A DNA stretch of 64,000 nt, from contig NZ_LAHP01000011.1 of the NCBI RefSeq assembly GCF_000987765.1, positions 62,001 to 126,000 on the forward strand, read 5' to 3'. Position numbers and translations under genes: made by a program. Below are positions 36,802 through 46,340 of this stretch, piece by piece. Below the pieces are notes generated by a model that saw nothing but the letters and a program-made list of their open reading frames with translations, searched no databases and had not been told where the DNA came from. The first letter of the stretch is position 1, and each line of letters starts with the position of its first letter. Origin of the DNA: Arsukibacterium sp. MJ3 (GTDB taxonomy: Bacteria > Pseudomonadota > Gammaproteobacteria > Enterobacterales > Alteromonadaceae).

Positions 36802-37871
36802 TACAACACCCCTTTCGAGCTAGGCAGGGCCTCACCTGAAACCGTAATGGCCTGGCGCAGTGCGCGGCCAAAGGCTTTAAACAAGCCTTCTACCATATGG
36901 TGTTTGTTACCAGCAGTTATTGATAAGTGCAGACTGATCAGCATGGCATCACTTAACGAGCGGAAAAAATGCGGTACCATCTCCAAGTTCAGGCCGCCAA
37001 CACTACCTTCACCTAAGTTGGCGTCAAATTTAAACATTGGCCGGCCGGATAAATCCAGCACGCATTCAGCACGACACTCATCCATTGGCAGTACAAAGCC
37101 AAAGCGATTAATACCACGTTTGTTGCCCAGAGCCTGTTTTAACGCCTGACCCAATGCCAGTGCGGTATCTTCGACGCTGTGGTGATCATCAATATGCAAA
37201 TCGCCCGTTACCTTGACCTGCAGTGAAAAACCGCCGTGAGTAGCAATTTGTTCTAGCATGTGATCAAAAAAGCCGACGCCGGTTGCAAAACTGTTATTGC
37301 CGCTGCTGTCTAAGTCAACCGATATTTCAATATCGGTTTCACGGGTAGTGCGGCGCACCGTGGCCTGGCGGCCGCGACTTAATAAGCGTTTAGTGATCTC
37401 ATGCCAGCCCAGTGTTGCTCGCTGATATTGGAACGACGGCAGGCCCATATTATCCGCTAATTGTACGTCAGTTAACCGATCGCCAATGACATATGAGTTG
37501 GTAAAATCTATTTTACCTTGTTGTAGATAACCTTTTACCAGCCCCAGTTTTGGTTTACGACAGCTACAGTTGTCAGCGTCGAAATGCGGGCAAATAAGCA
37601 CATCATCAAAAACAATACCTTGTGAAGTTAGCAGCTGCATCATTTTGTTTTGCGGTGCATCAAATGTATTGCGTGGGAAGCTTGCGCTGCCTAAACCATC
37701 CTGATTGGTTACCATCACTAAACGATAACCTGCGGCTTGTAGTTTTAACAATGCCGGCACTAAACCCGGTTCGTAAGCCAGTTTTTCCAGGGTATCTAGC
37801 TGTTTATCAATTGGCGGTTCTTCCACCATAGTACCGTCGCGGTCAATAAACAAAATAGGTTGGCCACTCAT
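36801..37871 (-). CDS. hisB: HisB, bifunctional histidinol-phosphatase / imidazoleglycerol-phosphate dehydratase
   Basis: A 356-residue fusion as in enterobacteria. The N-terminal HAD phosphatase (about 1-165) shows [13 protein letters not shown] with the DxD nucleophile, a CxH/C-type zinc cluster ([14 protein letters not shown]) and [10 protein letters not shown]; the C-terminal dehydratase (about 170-356) shows [27 protein letters not shown] and the metal-binding [15 protein letters not shown]. It overlaps hisC by four bases. Confidence 0.98.
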   Translation of the reverse strand: MSGQPILFIDRDGTMVEEPPIDKQLDTLEKLAYEPGLVPALLKLQAAGYRLVMVTNQDGLGSASFPRNTFDAPQNKMMQLLTSQGIVFDDVLICPHFDADNCSCRKPKLGLVKGYLQQGKIDFTNSYVIGDRLTDVQLADNMGLPSFQYQRATLGWHEITKRLLSRGRQATVRRTTRETDIEISVDLDSSGNNSFATGVGFFDHMLEQIATHGGFSLQVKVTGDLHIDDHHSVEDTALALGQALKQALGNKRGINRFGFVLPMDECRAECVLDLSGRPMFKFDANLGEGSVGGLNLEMVPHFFRSLSDAMLISLHLSITAGNKHHMVEGLFKAFGRALRQAITVSGEALPSSKGVL

Positions 37872-38959
37872 GCGCTTACTCTCTTATCGTTTAAAAAATA
37901 GTTCTGCATCGCCGTTATCAGACGCTGCATTTCATCCGGGTTGCCAATTGACACCCGAACCACTTGCGATAACCCCAGCTGACTGGATTGATTTCGGATC
38001 AGAATGTCTTCTTTGATCAGGGCACTGACACATTCTGCTGCATCGGTTACCTGCAATAATACATAGTTGGCATTGCTGGGCCACACTCTGCTTACGCCGG
38101 GTAAGTGTTGGGCAACAGCAATAAAGTTGCTACGCAGCTGGTTTATGGTAGCGACGCTTTGTTGCATTTGGGCGATACCCGCTGCAGATAAGGCCATAGC
38201 CGCTATTTGTGCTACTGGCTCGGCAATCGGATAAGGCGCTATCATCTTTTTCAGCGCATTGATCACATCAACACTGCCCAAGGTAAAGCCACAGCGAAGC
38301 CCGGCTAAGCCAAAGGCTTTAGACAGTGTGCGCAGCACCACCAGATGTGGATAGCGGCTTAATAATGGTACTACAGATGCTTCTGGCGCAAACTCAATAT
38401 AAGCTTCATCTACCACCACCAATGCTCTGCCGTTAAAGTGCTCGAGTACGGCAATAATTTGCTGCTGCGCTATAACGTCACCTGTAGGGTTGTTCGGGCT
38501 GCAAATAAACACTAACTTTGGGTTAGTGGCAAAAATACCAGGTAAATCCAAACTTTCACTATTAAGCAGTAGTACCTTGTTAACGGCAGTTTGGTTACTT
38601 TCAGCGCTGATCGCATACATACCGTACGTGGGCGGACAAAGTGTAATGCTGTCTTGTTTTGGCTCGCAAAAGCTGCGAATTAACAACTCAATACCTTCAT
38701 CTGCCCCCCGGCTTACCAACACCTGCTCTGCAGCGACACCCGCGTAATCGGCATAGGCATTTATAACCGCTTTCGGCTGACAAGACGGGTAGCGATTGAA
38801 GGTGCCATCCAGCTGATAAGCGGGCGCTAGGGCATTTTCATTGGCATTAAGCCAGATAGCGCCGCCGCTCATACTGCTGCGGGCTGAAGCGTAGGGCACC
38901 AGATCGTGCACCAGTTGCCTTGCTAAACTATTTATTTCAGATAGGTTTACATCAGACAT
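37868..38959 (-). CDS. hisC: HisC, histidinol-phosphate aminotransferase
   Basis: A 363-residue PLP-dependent class I/II aminotransferase converting imidazole acetol phosphate to histidinol phosphate. Visible: [11 protein letters not shown] near residue 32, [31 protein letters not shown] and the PLP lysine in [16 protein letters not shown] (about residue 215). It overlaps hisB by four bases. Confidence 0.97.
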   Translation of the reverse strand: MSDVNLSEINSLARQLVHDLVPYASARSSMSGGAIWLNANENALAPAYQLDGTFNRYPSCQPKAVINAYADYAGVAAEQVLVSRGADEGIELLIRSFCEPKQDSITLCPPTYGMYAISAESNQTAVNKVLLLNSESLDLPGIFATNPKLVFICSPNNPTGDVIAQQQIIAVLEHFNGRALVVVDEAYIEFAPEASVVPLLSRYPHLVVLRTLSKAFGLAGLRCGFTLGSVDVINALKKMIAPYPIAEPVAQIAAMALSAAGIAQMQQSVATINQLRSNFIAVAQHLPGVSRVWPSNANYVLLQVTDAAECVSALIKEDILIRNQSSQLGLSQVVRVSIGNPDEMQRLITAMQNYFLNDKRVSA

Positions 38960-38967
38960 GCTTCACC

Positions 38968-40296
38968 TCAGCCTTGATTAATGTTGTTAAGTGCGGCTAA
39001 GCGCAATCGCACTGCATTAGCATGGGCGTCCAGACTTTCGGCTTCGGCCAGCGTAATAATAGCCGGGCCAATATTCCGGATGCCTGCAGCAGATAACGTT
39101 TGCACCGTGTAGCGTCGGTAAAAATCGCTTAATGACAAGCTCGATACTGTTTTACTATAACCATAAGTAGGCAGCACATGATTGGTGCCACTGGCATAAT
39201 CGCCAGCTGACTCCGGCGTCCACTGGCCGACAAAAATACTGGCGGCGCTGCTAAATTGCTCTGTTAATTCGTCATCACAGCATGTTTGAACAATTAAGTG
39301 CTCAGGCGCATATGCATTGGTAACGGCAACGGCCTGAGCTAAATTTTCAGTTAAAATATAACGGCTGTGGCTAAGTGCCGCGCTTGCAATGTCTTTACGA
39401 GGCAATAATTGCAGTTGCGTAGCAACTTCAGTTTTCACTGCGTCTATTAATGCGGCGCTGTCACTGACTAAAATAACTTGTGAGTCAGGCCCATGTTCGG
39501 CCTGCGACAATAAATCAGCTGCAACAAAGGCCGGATTAGCACTGTTATCGGCTAACACCAACACTTCGGAAGGCCCTGCGGGCATATCAATCATTGCACC
39601 AGCTACATCTTGACTAACAAGCTGTTTAGCTTCAGTAACATAGCGATTACCAGGGCCAAAAATCTTATCGACTTTGCCGATAGTGGCTGTACCGTAAGCC
39701 AGCGCAGCAATAGCCTGAGCACCGCCAACAGTATAAATTTCAGCTATACCGCACAATTCAGCAGCATAGAGTATTTCGGGAGCAATATCGTCAGCATCGG
39801 GTTTGCCCGGCGGCGTAACTAACACGGTGCGTGGGCAACCCGCCAGCTGTGCTGGTACGCCTAACATCAGCACGGTGGAGGGCAGTGGGGCACTACCGCC
39901 CGGGATATAAAGTCCGACAGCACTAATCGGCCGGTTTTTTAGCTGGCACACTACGCCGGCACTGGTTTCAACGTCAATATCTCGTGGCAGCTGTGCGGCG
40001 TGAAACTTACGAATATTATCATAGGCCAGCTCAATAGCCGCTTTACGCTCTGGCAATAAAGCCAGTAATAAACTGCGTTTTTTTGCTTCGCTCAGCTGCA
40101 ATGAATTTGCTGCTAAACCATCAAATTGTTGGCTGTAGCTAAGTAACGCTTTGTCGCCCTGCAACTTAACGGTATCAATAATAAGTTGGACTTGTTGGCG
40201 CAGACTGGCCGAATCGGCCAGTTGTGGCCTAGCCAGCGCAGCGCGTTGCTCGGCAACGTTCAGCGTTGCCCAATTAAACATGGCGGCCATCGGCAA
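38968..40296 (-). CDS. hisD: HisD, histidinol dehydrogenase
   Basis: A 442-residue zinc enzyme performing the last two oxidations to histidine. Visible: PGGSAPLPSTVLM, TVGGAQAIAALAYGT, KIFGPGNRYVTEAK, DMPAGPSEVLV and AEHGPDSQVIL, with the catalytic region APEHLIVQ. There is a choice of start; the listed one gives MPMAAMFNWATLNV, while MFNWATL is five residues shorter. It abuts hisG (no intergenic base) and precedes hisC by 8 bases. Confidence 0.97.
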   Translation of the reverse strand: MPMAAMFNWATLNVAEQRAALARPQLADSASLRQQVQLIIDTVKLQGDKALLSYSQQFDGLAANSLQLSEAKKRSLLLALLPERKAAIELAYDNIRKFHAAQLPRDIDVETSAGVVCQLKNRPISAVGLYIPGGSAPLPSTVLMLGVPAQLAGCPRTVLVTPPGKPDADDIAPEILYAAELCGIAEIYTVGGAQAIAALAYGTATIGKVDKIFGPGNRYVTEAKQLVSQDVAGAMIDMPAGPSEVLVLADNSANPAFVAADLLSQAEHGPDSQVILVSDSAALIDAVKTEVATQLQLLPRKDIASAALSHSRYILTENLAQAVAVTNAYAPEHLIVQTCCDDELTEQFSSAASIFVGQWTPESAGDYASGTNHVLPTYGYSKTVSSLSLSDFYRRYTVQTLSAAGIRNIGPAIITLAEAESLDAHANAVRLRLAALNNINQG

Positions 40297-41205
40297 CTAC
40301 TCCATCATTTTTTCAATAGGCAGCACTAAAATAGAGCTGGCACCCAAGACTTTTAATTGCTCCATCGTTTCCCAAAACAGGGTTTCACTACTAACCACGT
40401 GTATGGCGACCATCTGATCATTGCCAGCCAGTGGCAACATGGTTGGATTTTCGGCACCGGGCAGCAGCGCAATAACTTCGTCTAGCCGAGCGCGCGGGGC
40501 ATGCAGCATAATGTATTTACTTTCATTCGCTTGCATTACGCCGTTAATGCGCGGCATTAACTTGTCAATTAAGGTTAAGTGCTTATTGTCGGTTAAGTTT
40601 TTGCGTTGAATAAGTACTGCTTTGCTGCGGTAAATGACATCTACTTCCCGTAAACCGTTCGCCTCTAAGGTAGCACCGGTAGACACTAAATCACAAATGG
40701 CATCCGCTAAGCCAGCGCGAGGGGCAACTTCAACTGAGCCTTTTAAATTAACGACTCGGGCGTTAACGCTCTGCTGTTTTAAGTAGCGGGCAAGCAGGCG
40801 CGGATAAGTGGTCGCGATGGTTTTGCCTTCCAGCGAGGCCGGACCGTTATATTCTTCTTCCTGAGGTACTGCAATAGATAAACGGCAACCGCCGAAATCA
40901 AGACGCTTTAATACGGTATAGTCATAGCTATTATTGTCCAGTTGCCGCTGCAACGACTCTTCTTCTAGTACATTTTCACCAACAATACCTAAATCACAGA
41001 CGCCATCCATTACTAAGCCTGGAATATCGTCATCACGCACACGCAGAATATCAATGTCCATATTCTCAACATGGGCAATCAGGCGTTGCTCGCGTAGGTT
41101 TATTTTTAACCCACAGCTGGTGAACAGGGCTTGAGAATCAACCGATAAACGGCCAGATTTCTGCATGGCGATACGTAAGCGTTTACTTTCTGTTGCCGGA
41201 CTCAT
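40297..41205 (-). CDS. hisG: HisG, ATP phosphoribosyltransferase (long form)
   Basis: A 302-residue long-form enzyme, the committed and feedback-inhibited step. The first 220 residues form the catalytic part ([28 protein letters not shown] segment, [43 protein letters not shown]). The C-terminal ACT-like regulatory domain (about 225-300, [23 protein letters not shown]) makes HisZ unnecessary. GGAGA lies upstream of the ATG. First structural gene after the attenuator. Confidence 0.98.
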   Translation of the reverse strand: MSPATESKRLRIAMQKSGRLSVDSQALFTSCGLKINLREQRLIAHVENMDIDILRVRDDDIPGLVMDGVCDLGIVGENVLEEESLQRQLDNNSYDYTVLKRLDFGGCRLSIAVPQEEEYNGPASLEGKTIATTYPRLLARYLKQQSVNARVVNLKGSVEVAPRAGLADAICDLVSTGATLEANGLREVDVIYRSKAVLIQRKNLTDNKHLTLIDKLMPRINGVMQANESKYIMLHAPRARLDEVIALLPGAENPTMLPLAGNDQMVAIHVVSSETLFWETMEQLKVLGASSILVLPIEKMME

Positions 41206-41243
41206 AATGGTCTCCGTGACAATAACTAAAAAATATAATAAAC

Positions 41244-41273
41244 AAAAACCCCGAGCCTGAGCTCGGGGTTTTT
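41244..41273 (-). terminator. his operon transcription attenuator
   Basis: Perfect 13-base inverted repeat AAAAACCCCGAGC / GCTCGGGGTTTTT (41244-41256, 41261-41273) with a CTGA loop; on the minus strand it ends in TTTTTGTTTATT. It lies between the leader peptide and hisG, so ribosome stalling at the His codons would free RNA polymerase to read into hisG. A competing upstream hairpin is possible within 41275-41320 (for example the CCGTCCGATTTTCGGAGGG region). Confidence 0.93.
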
Positions 41274-41323
41274 GTTACGTTACCACCGGAGCGCCAGACC
41301 ACAGCCCTCCGAAAATCGGACGG

Positions 41324-41365
41324 CTAGTGCCTATGATGATGGTGTAGTGCGGTAACGTTTAGCAT
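41324..41365 (-). CDS. hisL: HisL, his operon leader peptide
   Basis: A 13-codon frame reading M-L-N-V-T-A-L-H-H-H-H-R-H then TAG. Five of thirteen codons are His, four of them consecutive. It lies 50 bases upstream of the attenuator hairpin and 118 bases before hisG, exactly where a leader peptide is expected. The ribosome-binding site is weak (AATTCTTACT). The layout is that of the enterobacterial his leader, with fewer His codons than the seven of E. coli. Confidence 0.93.
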   Translation of the reverse strand: MLNVTALHHHHRH

Positions 41366-41390
41366 AGTAAGAATTCTTGCGAGTTAAGTT

Positions 41391-41418
41391 GCTATACAAG
41401 TTACCTGTGCTGATGCAA
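41391..41418 (-). promoter_or_regulatory. Probable his operon promoter
   Basis: On the minus strand TTGCAT (-35, 41413-41418) is separated by 16 bases from TATAGC (-10, 41391-41396). The inferred start of transcription would lie about 20 bases upstream of hisL. Spacing and position fit, but the boxes are imperfect. Confidence 0.5.
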
Positions 41419-41651
41419 AAGTGCAAGTTAATCTGAATATTGCTTTGTTGGGCATGATAAATTAAATTATTGATTATAATGATAATTTTACTTTAAAAGT
41501 AACAGTGGGGAAAATATTTCTTATGCTATGTTAGATGAAACCGAATTTATTGCCTGAAAAGCAGTCAACTTGTATAGTCAATTTGCTAGTAATTAAGGTT
41601 TGTAGCTGACAGGCCGATAGCATAAATAGCGTGTTGCTGAGGAGGGGAGAT

Positions 41652-41906
41652 ATGGATGCATTTTTGCCGTTTGTTCAGCGGGTGCCTGGCACACCGGTTG
41701 AACCTGATCCGAAGCAGGTGGTGCCGGTATTTAAAGAAGCCAAATTAAGCCCGTTAAAAAAGCATGAGCAAAAATTTCTTATTTTGCGCCGCGCCGGAGG
41801 AATTAACCGACACCGACGCGCCGAAGACTATCCTGAGCCGCCTTATACTACGCCAGAAGAAGAGCAACATGTTGATAAAGACGGTCATGTTGACATTTTT
41901 GTCTGA
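41652..41906 (+). CDS. Hypothetical small charged protein
   Basis: An 84-residue protein from the ATG at 41652, which has a very strong Shine-Dalgarno sequence (GGAGGGGAG, about 5 bases upstream). It starts MDAFLPFVQRVPGTPVEP, is rich in Pro, Lys, Arg and Glu, and ends DKDGHVDIFV; there is no signal peptide or membrane segment. The acidic tail with His/Asp pairs is the only notable feature. I do not recognise a family. It is 93 bases upstream of the helicase gene on the same strand. Confidence 0.6.
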   Translation: MDAFLPFVQRVPGTPVEPDPKQVVPVFKEAKLSPLKKHEQKFLILRRAGGINRHRRAEDYPEPPYTTPEEEQHVDKDGHVDIFV

Positions 41907-41999
41907 AATTTTCTGCTAACAAAGGCATAATAGCGCTCTTTGTATTTACAGCAGGCGTAGCAGTGAACCGCGTTAAAACAGGCTTTGGCCAACATACCA

Positions 42000-43937
42000 A
42001 TGACTAATGCACTAGCAAAAGAGGTGCTGGCAGCCTTTGCTACTAATGGCAGTCTGGCCAGTAATATCAGTGGCTTTAATCCGCGCGCCGCGCAGTTGCA
42101 AATGGCCGAAGCGGTTGCTGGGGCTATCGCCAATAATACCGCTTTGGTAGTAGAGGCAGGAACTGGCACGGGAAAAACCTATGCCTACCTGGTGCCGGCT
42201 TTGTTAGCGGGTAAAAAAGTAATATTGTCAACCGGCACTAAAAACCTGCAAGAGCAATTATTTTTACGTGACTTACCGAAAGTTCAGCGTGCTCTGGCCA
42301 GTCCTATTCATACAGCCTTGTTAAAAGGCCGCGCTAACTACTTATGCATATTTCGGTTAGAGCAGCATTACAATCACGTTCCGGTGCAAGATGAGCAATT
42401 AATTCAAGACCTGAGTTTAATTAAGAAATGGTCAACTGAAACGCAGTCTGGTGATATTGGCGAGCTTAGTTATATTGCCGAAGATTCAAAAGCCCTGCCT
42501 TATGTTACCAGTACTACCGACAATTGCTTGGGTAAAGACTGCCCGGTGTACGAAGATTGCCATTTATTAAAAGCCCGAAAAAATGCCCAGGCTGCTGATT
42601 TGGTTGTGGTGAACCATCATCTTTTTTTTGCTGATTTAGCCCTTAAAGATACTGGCTTTGGTGAGTTGTTGCCGCAGATGGATGTGATTATTTTTGACGA
42701 AGCGCATCAGCTGCCGGATATTGCCAGTAACTATTTTGGTGAACAGGTGTCAAGCCGTTTGTTGCTGGACTTATGCCGTGATCTGGAATTAGCGTGTAAA
42801 ACAGAACTGCGCGACCATCCGCAGTTAGTGAAAGTAGCAGAAAAACTGGCCAGCCTGGTGCGCGACTGGCGTTTACAATTTGCCGCAGACTCTAGCCGGG
42901 GCAACTGGCGTGAGCTGGCTCAGCAATCGACGATGCAAACGGCGCTGTGTCGGGTAAATGATGCCATGGATATGCTGTATCAGGTGTTAAAAAGTAGCCT
43001 GGGTCGCAGTGATACCGTTGATAATGTTTTTGAGCGGCTAGCGCAGTTAAAGCATCGCTTACTGAAAATGCAAGATTTACAGCAAACTGGGGTTAGCCTG
43101 TGGTATGAAACCAGCAAGTTGCATGTGAGTTTACATTTAACGCCGCTAAGTATTGCCGAACGTTTTAAAGCCATCGTTTTTGCTGAACAACGCAGCTGGA
43201 TTTTCACCTCTGCTACTTTATCTGTTAATGAAGGCTTTAGTCATTACACGGAGCAGATGGGGTTGGAGGCGGCCCAAACGCTGTTACTGGAAAGTCCGTT
43301 TGATTATGCCAACCAGGCGCTGCTGTGCCTGCCACGTTATTTGCCCGAGCCACATCAGCAACAAATGGGGCCGGCGTTACTGGAATTGGCAGTAAAGCTT
43401 ATTAAAGCTAATAATGGCCGCTGTTTTTTCTTGTTTACCAGTCACCGCATGCTGCAATGGATGGCACAGGCGCTACCCGAGCAAATCAGCCAGCCGGTAC
43501 TGGTGCAGGGTAGCACCGGAAAACGGCTGCTACTGGAGCAGTTTGTGACACTGGATAATGCCGTGCTATTGGGTACCGGCAGCTTTTGGGAAGGGGTAGA
43601 TGTGCGCGGCGATACGTTAAGTTGCGTAATTATTGATAAGCTGCCGTTTGCATCACCCGATGACCCCCTTTTACAGGCGCGTAGTGAAGATTGTCAGCGC
43701 CGTGGCCTGGACCCTTTTAGTACGGTGCAATTACCCCAGGCGGTTATTACTTTAAAGCAGGGGGTGGGACGGCTTATTCGTGATGTTACCGACCGCGGCG
43801 TGCTGGTTATTTGCGACAACCGTTTGGTTACAAGGCCTTACGGCAGCGTTTTTTTAAAAAGTTTGCCGCCAATGCGCCGCACCCGCTCATTGGATGAGGC
43901 TGTAGCATTTTTACAACAACCCAGACAGGAAAATTAA
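42000..43937 (+). CDS. yoaA: DinG/YoaA-family ATP-dependent DNA helicase
   Basis: A 645-residue superfamily 2 helicase of the XPD/DinG type from the ATG at 42000; a TTG 15 bases upstream is less likely. Walker A is EAGTGTGKTYAYLVPALL (about 55-65), the DEAH box is IIFDEAHQLPD, and four Cys for a 4Fe-4S cluster can be seen between them (NYLCIF, NCLGKDCPVYEDC). The C-terminal motifs LFTSHRM, GSFWEGVDVRGD and QGVGRLIRD complete the set. YoaA helps repair stalled replication forks with HolC; DinG is the alternative, but the length and cysteine spacing favour YoaA. tsaB follows after one base. Confidence 0.92.
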   Translation: MTNALAKEVLAAFATNGSLASNISGFNPRAAQLQMAEAVAGAIANNTALVVEAGTGTGKTYAYLVPALLAGKKVILSTGTKNLQEQLFLRDLPKVQRALASPIHTALLKGRANYLCIFRLEQHYNHVPVQDEQLIQDLSLIKKWSTETQSGDIGELSYIAEDSKALPYVTSTTDNCLGKDCPVYEDCHLLKARKNAQAADLVVVNHHLFFADLALKDTGFGELLPQMDVIIFDEAHQLPDIASNYFGEQVSSRLLLDLCRDLELACKTELRDHPQLVKVAEKLASLVRDWRLQFAADSSRGNWRELAQQSTMQTALCRVNDAMDMLYQVLKSSLGRSDTVDNVFERLAQLKHRLLKMQDLQQTGVSLWYETSKLHVSLHLTPLSIAERFKAIVFAEQRSWIFTSATLSVNEGFSHYTEQMGLEAAQTLLLESPFDYANQALLCLPRYLPEPHQQQMGPALLELAVKLIKANNGRCFFLFTSHRMLQWMAQALPEQISQPVLVQGSTGKRLLLEQFVTLDNAVLLGTGSFWEGVDVRGDTLSCVIIDKLPFASPDDPLLQARSEDCQRRGLDPFSTVQLPQAVITLKQGVGRLIRDVTDRGVLVICDNRLVTRPYGSVFLKSLPPMRRTRSLDEAVAFLQQPRQEN

Positions 43938-43938
43938 A

Positions 43939-44625
43939 GTGAATTTACTGGCGCTAGATACCTCTACCGAAGCTTGCTCGGTGGCACTGCTATATCAGGG
44001 TAATATTATGGCGCTGGACGAAGTGTGTCCGCAACAACACAGTAAAAGAGTGTTGCCGATGATTGATCGTTTGCTGGCAGAAAGTGGCCTGAGTTTACAT
44101 GCTTTAGATGGCATCGTATTTGGCCGGGGGCCCGGCAGTTTTACTGGGGTACGAATTGGGGTGTCCGTTACTCAGGGCTTAGCGTTTGGTGCTGATTTGC
44201 CGGTGTTTGGTATTTCAACGCTGGCGGCAATGGCTCAGGCAGCGGTGCGTTTGTATCAAGCCAGCCAAATTGTGGCAGCAATTGATGCGCGAATGGCCGA
44301 GGTGTATTTGGCCAGTTATCGTTGTGGTACTACTGGTATTTTACAACCGTTAAGTTCAGAGCAGGCGATTAAACCGCCGCAGCTGGCACCAATAGGGCTA
44401 ACGGGTAAAGTGATTGCCGTAGGTACCGGCTGGCAAACCTATGCTAGCGAATTACAACGGGCACAGCCAGCGCAGATTGCTAATGATATTTTGTACCCAT
44501 CAGCGCAAGATATGTTGAGCCTGGCGTTGCCGGCGTTTACTCAGGGGTTGTTCGTTGCTGCCGAGCATGCCCAGCCGGTCTATGTCCGGGATGACGTTAG
44601 CTGGAAAAAACTGCCGGGTCGATAA
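43939..44625 (+). CDS. tsaB: TsaB, tRNA threonylcarbamoyladenosine synthesis scaffold
   Basis: A 228-residue ASKHA-fold protein of the YeaZ/TsaB family, starting with GTG, with LALDTSTEACSVAL at the N terminus, QQHSKRVLPMIDRLL, and GRGPGSFTGVRIGVS in the middle. TsaB joins TsaD and TsaE in adding the t6A modification to A37 of ANN-decoding tRNAs; it lacks catalytic metal ligands of TsaD. It lies one base after the helicase gene, a pairing common in gammaproteobacteria. Confidence 0.95.
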   Translation: MNLLALDTSTEACSVALLYQGNIMALDEVCPQQHSKRVLPMIDRLLAESGLSLHALDGIVFGRGPGSFTGVRIGVSVTQGLAFGADLPVFGISTLAAMAQAAVRLYQASQIVAAIDARMAEVYLASYRCGTTGILQPLSSEQAIKPPQLAPIGLTGKVIAVGTGWQTYASELQRAQPAQIANDILYPSAQDMLSLALPAFTQGLFVAAEHAQPVYVRDDVSWKKLPGR

Positions 44626-44630
44626 AACCC

Positions 44631-44658
44631 TTGGTTAAAATGGAAATAGGGTTATAAT
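44631..44658 (+). promoter_or_regulatory. Probable promoter of the following small gene
   Basis: TTGGTT (44631-44636) and a perfect TATAAT (44653-44658) are 16 bases apart; transcription would start near 44665, 23 bases before the ATG at 44688. Confidence 0.5.
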
Positions 44659-44687
44659 TAAACCAGTTTGTCAATAAAGATGACATT

Positions 44688-45002
44688 ATGAATCTTACTG
44701 TAAATCAAAGTCTGAATGCCTCTGCTAACGTTGCCAGCGTATTTGCCGGGAACGAGCAGCGTCAGACGCGTGTGCAGGACGATAAGCGGCCAGCAACGGC
44801 TGCTGCCGAAGGTATTCGGGACAACAAGCAGATTATCAGACAGCTGGATAACGATCGCAGCACATTATTAAACAACCAACCTAACTTTCGTAATAATGTC
44901 AGTAGCCGTGCCCAACAAGCGGTAGACGCTTATCAAAGCCAGCAAAACGAGCAACGTCGCGCTGAAATCCAATTAATGTTAGGCGTTGATCTCTACGCCT
45001 GA
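44688..45002 (+). CDS. Hypothetical protein, small and polar
   Basis: A 104-residue protein rich in Gln, Asn, Arg and Ala with no signal peptide. The body (DKRPATAAAEGIRDNKQIIRQ, then NNVSSRAQQAVDAYQSQQ) is predicted helical, and the C terminus reads LMLGVDLYA. Small proteins with an SRAQQA-x-AYQS segment and a C-terminal LG-V/I-D-x-Y/F-A ending occur in many marine gammaproteobacteria, but I know no function. It has its own promoter-like sequence and is followed by the SDR gene (58 bases). Confidence 0.65.
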   Translation: MNLTVNQSLNASANVASVFAGNEQRQTRVQDDKRPATAAAEGIRDNKQIIRQLDNDRSTLLNNQPNFRNNVSSRAQQAVDAYQSQQNEQRRAEIQLMLGVDLYA

Positions 45003-45060
45003 GCAATCCAGCTGCACCGTTGCTACGTATTTTCCTTATAAAGATTTAGCTGAGGGAATT

Positions 45061-45801
45061 ATGTCTAAAATTTGTCTGATCACCGGTGCAAGTTCTGGCC
45101 TGGGTAGAGCCACTGCTTTACATTATGCTTCAAAAGGATGGCAGGTTTATGCTATTGCTCGTTCAAGCGATAAATTGGCCGAGTTGGCTAACGAAAATAC
45201 CAATATCAAGCCTATCAGCTTAGATTTAACTGACAGTGTTGCGGTTGCCAGTTGGTTTGCGGCCTGGCCAGCTGAGCAAAAAATTGATGTGGCGATCCTC
45301 AATGCCGGTAATTGTGAATATGTAGAGGCTACAGCCCTCGATTTGGCGGCTTTTGAGCGCACTTTCGCGCTGAACGTGCAAGCCGTAGTCGCCTGTACCC
45401 GTTACCTTTTACCGCATTTACATACCGGAAGCCGGCCTACATTAGCTATAGTAAGTTCAATGGCGCATTTTTTTCCATTTACCCGTTCTCAGGCTTATGG
45501 TGCCAGCAAGGCTGCGACCAGTTACTTTACCGATACTATGCGGGTAGATTTATCTGATACCGACATAAATATCTGTTTAATTGAGCCGGGTTTTATTGAT
45601 ACACCATTAACGCAGAAAAATGATTTTGATATGCCGTTTTTAATGGCACCAGCAGATGCCGCTAAGCGTATTTATGATGGTATAGCTAACACTAAAAGCC
45701 GCTTGCGTTTCCCCAGGCGGTTAAGCTTTAGCTTAAAACTACTGGGGTTATTACCTTATAACCTGCGCAATAAACTGGCCATTAAGATGAAAGTGCAATG
45801 A
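45061..45801 (+). CDS. Short-chain dehydrogenase/reductase (SDR)
   Basis: A 246-residue classical SDR from the ATG at 45061 (GAGGG upstream). The cofactor motif TGASSGLG starts near residue 8, NAG is at the expected strand (LNAGNCEYVE), and the Ser-Tyr-Lys site is present (IVSSMAH and YGASK). The C terminus ends with a hydrophobic/basic stretch (LPYNLRNKLAIKMKV) that could associate with membrane. Its last four bases overlap the DUF2878 gene (ATGA). In Vibrio- and Shewanella-type genomes this SDR type is found with DUF2878, chalcone isomerase-like and Cfa-type methyltransferase genes; substrate not known. Confidence 0.9.
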   Translation: MSKICLITGASSGLGRATALHYASKGWQVYAIARSSDKLAELANENTNIKPISLDLTDSVAVASWFAAWPAEQKIDVAILNAGNCEYVEATALDLAAFERTFALNVQAVVACTRYLLPHLHTGSRPTLAIVSSMAHFFPFTRSQAYGASKAATSYFTDTMRVDLSDTDINICLIEPGFIDTPLTQKNDFDMPFLMAPADAAKRIYDGIANTKSRLRFPRRLSFSLKLLGLLPYNLRNKLAIKMKVQ

Positions 45802-46340
45802 CCGATTCTCGGGTGATATCCGGAAATTCAGGTTATTTACTGCCACGGCGCGGGTTAAATTGGCGCTCAATTATTGGTTTTGAGCTGGTATGGGTACTGT
45901 TAGTCGTTTATCAAAGTATAGCGATATGGCCTGCGCTGCTTTATTTACTTTATGGTTTGTATTACTTACCCAGCAGAGCAAGGCTGGCAGTGCTGCTTAC
46001 TGCTGGGTTAGGTATTGCTATGGACGCCGTGCTGGTGTGGGCTGGCGTAATTGCTTTTAGTGGTAGCACGTTAATTCCATTATGGTTTTTAGTGTTGTGG
46101 TCTGTGTTTGCTTTGGCTGTAGTAGAAACCATGGCGGCATTTATGCGGCCGTGGTGGTTAGGTTTACTGCTTGGCGCTACCGGTGGCCCGTTATCCTATT
46201 TAGGTGGAGCCACCTTAAGCGGTGAAATATTACAGTTTCCGGCTGGTACCTGGTCGTTCGTGGTATTAGTTGTTGTCTGGGGACTACTTGGGATAGTGTT
46301 GGGATATTGCAGGAGGTTTTATGCGCAATCTACTGGTTAG
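45798..46340 (+). CDS. DUF2878 family membrane protein
   Basis: A 180-residue protein with about five hydrophobic helices, matching the DUF2878 pattern (SIIGFELVWVLLVVYQS, GIAMDAVLVWAGVI, FMRPWWLGLLLGATGGPLSYLGG). Function unknown. It is translationally coupled at both ends: its start overlaps the SDR stop by four bases, and its 3' end overlaps the chalcone isomerase-like gene by 20 bases. Confidence 0.85.
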   Translation: MTDSRVISGNSGYLLPRRGLNWRSIIGFELVWVLLVVYQSIAIWPALLYLLYGLYYLPSRARLAVLLTAGLGIAMDAVLVWAGVIAFSGSTLIPLWFLVLWSVFALAVVETMAAFMRPWWLGLLLGATGGPLSYLGGATLSGEILQFPAGTWSFVVLVVVWGLLGIVLGYCRRFYAQSTG

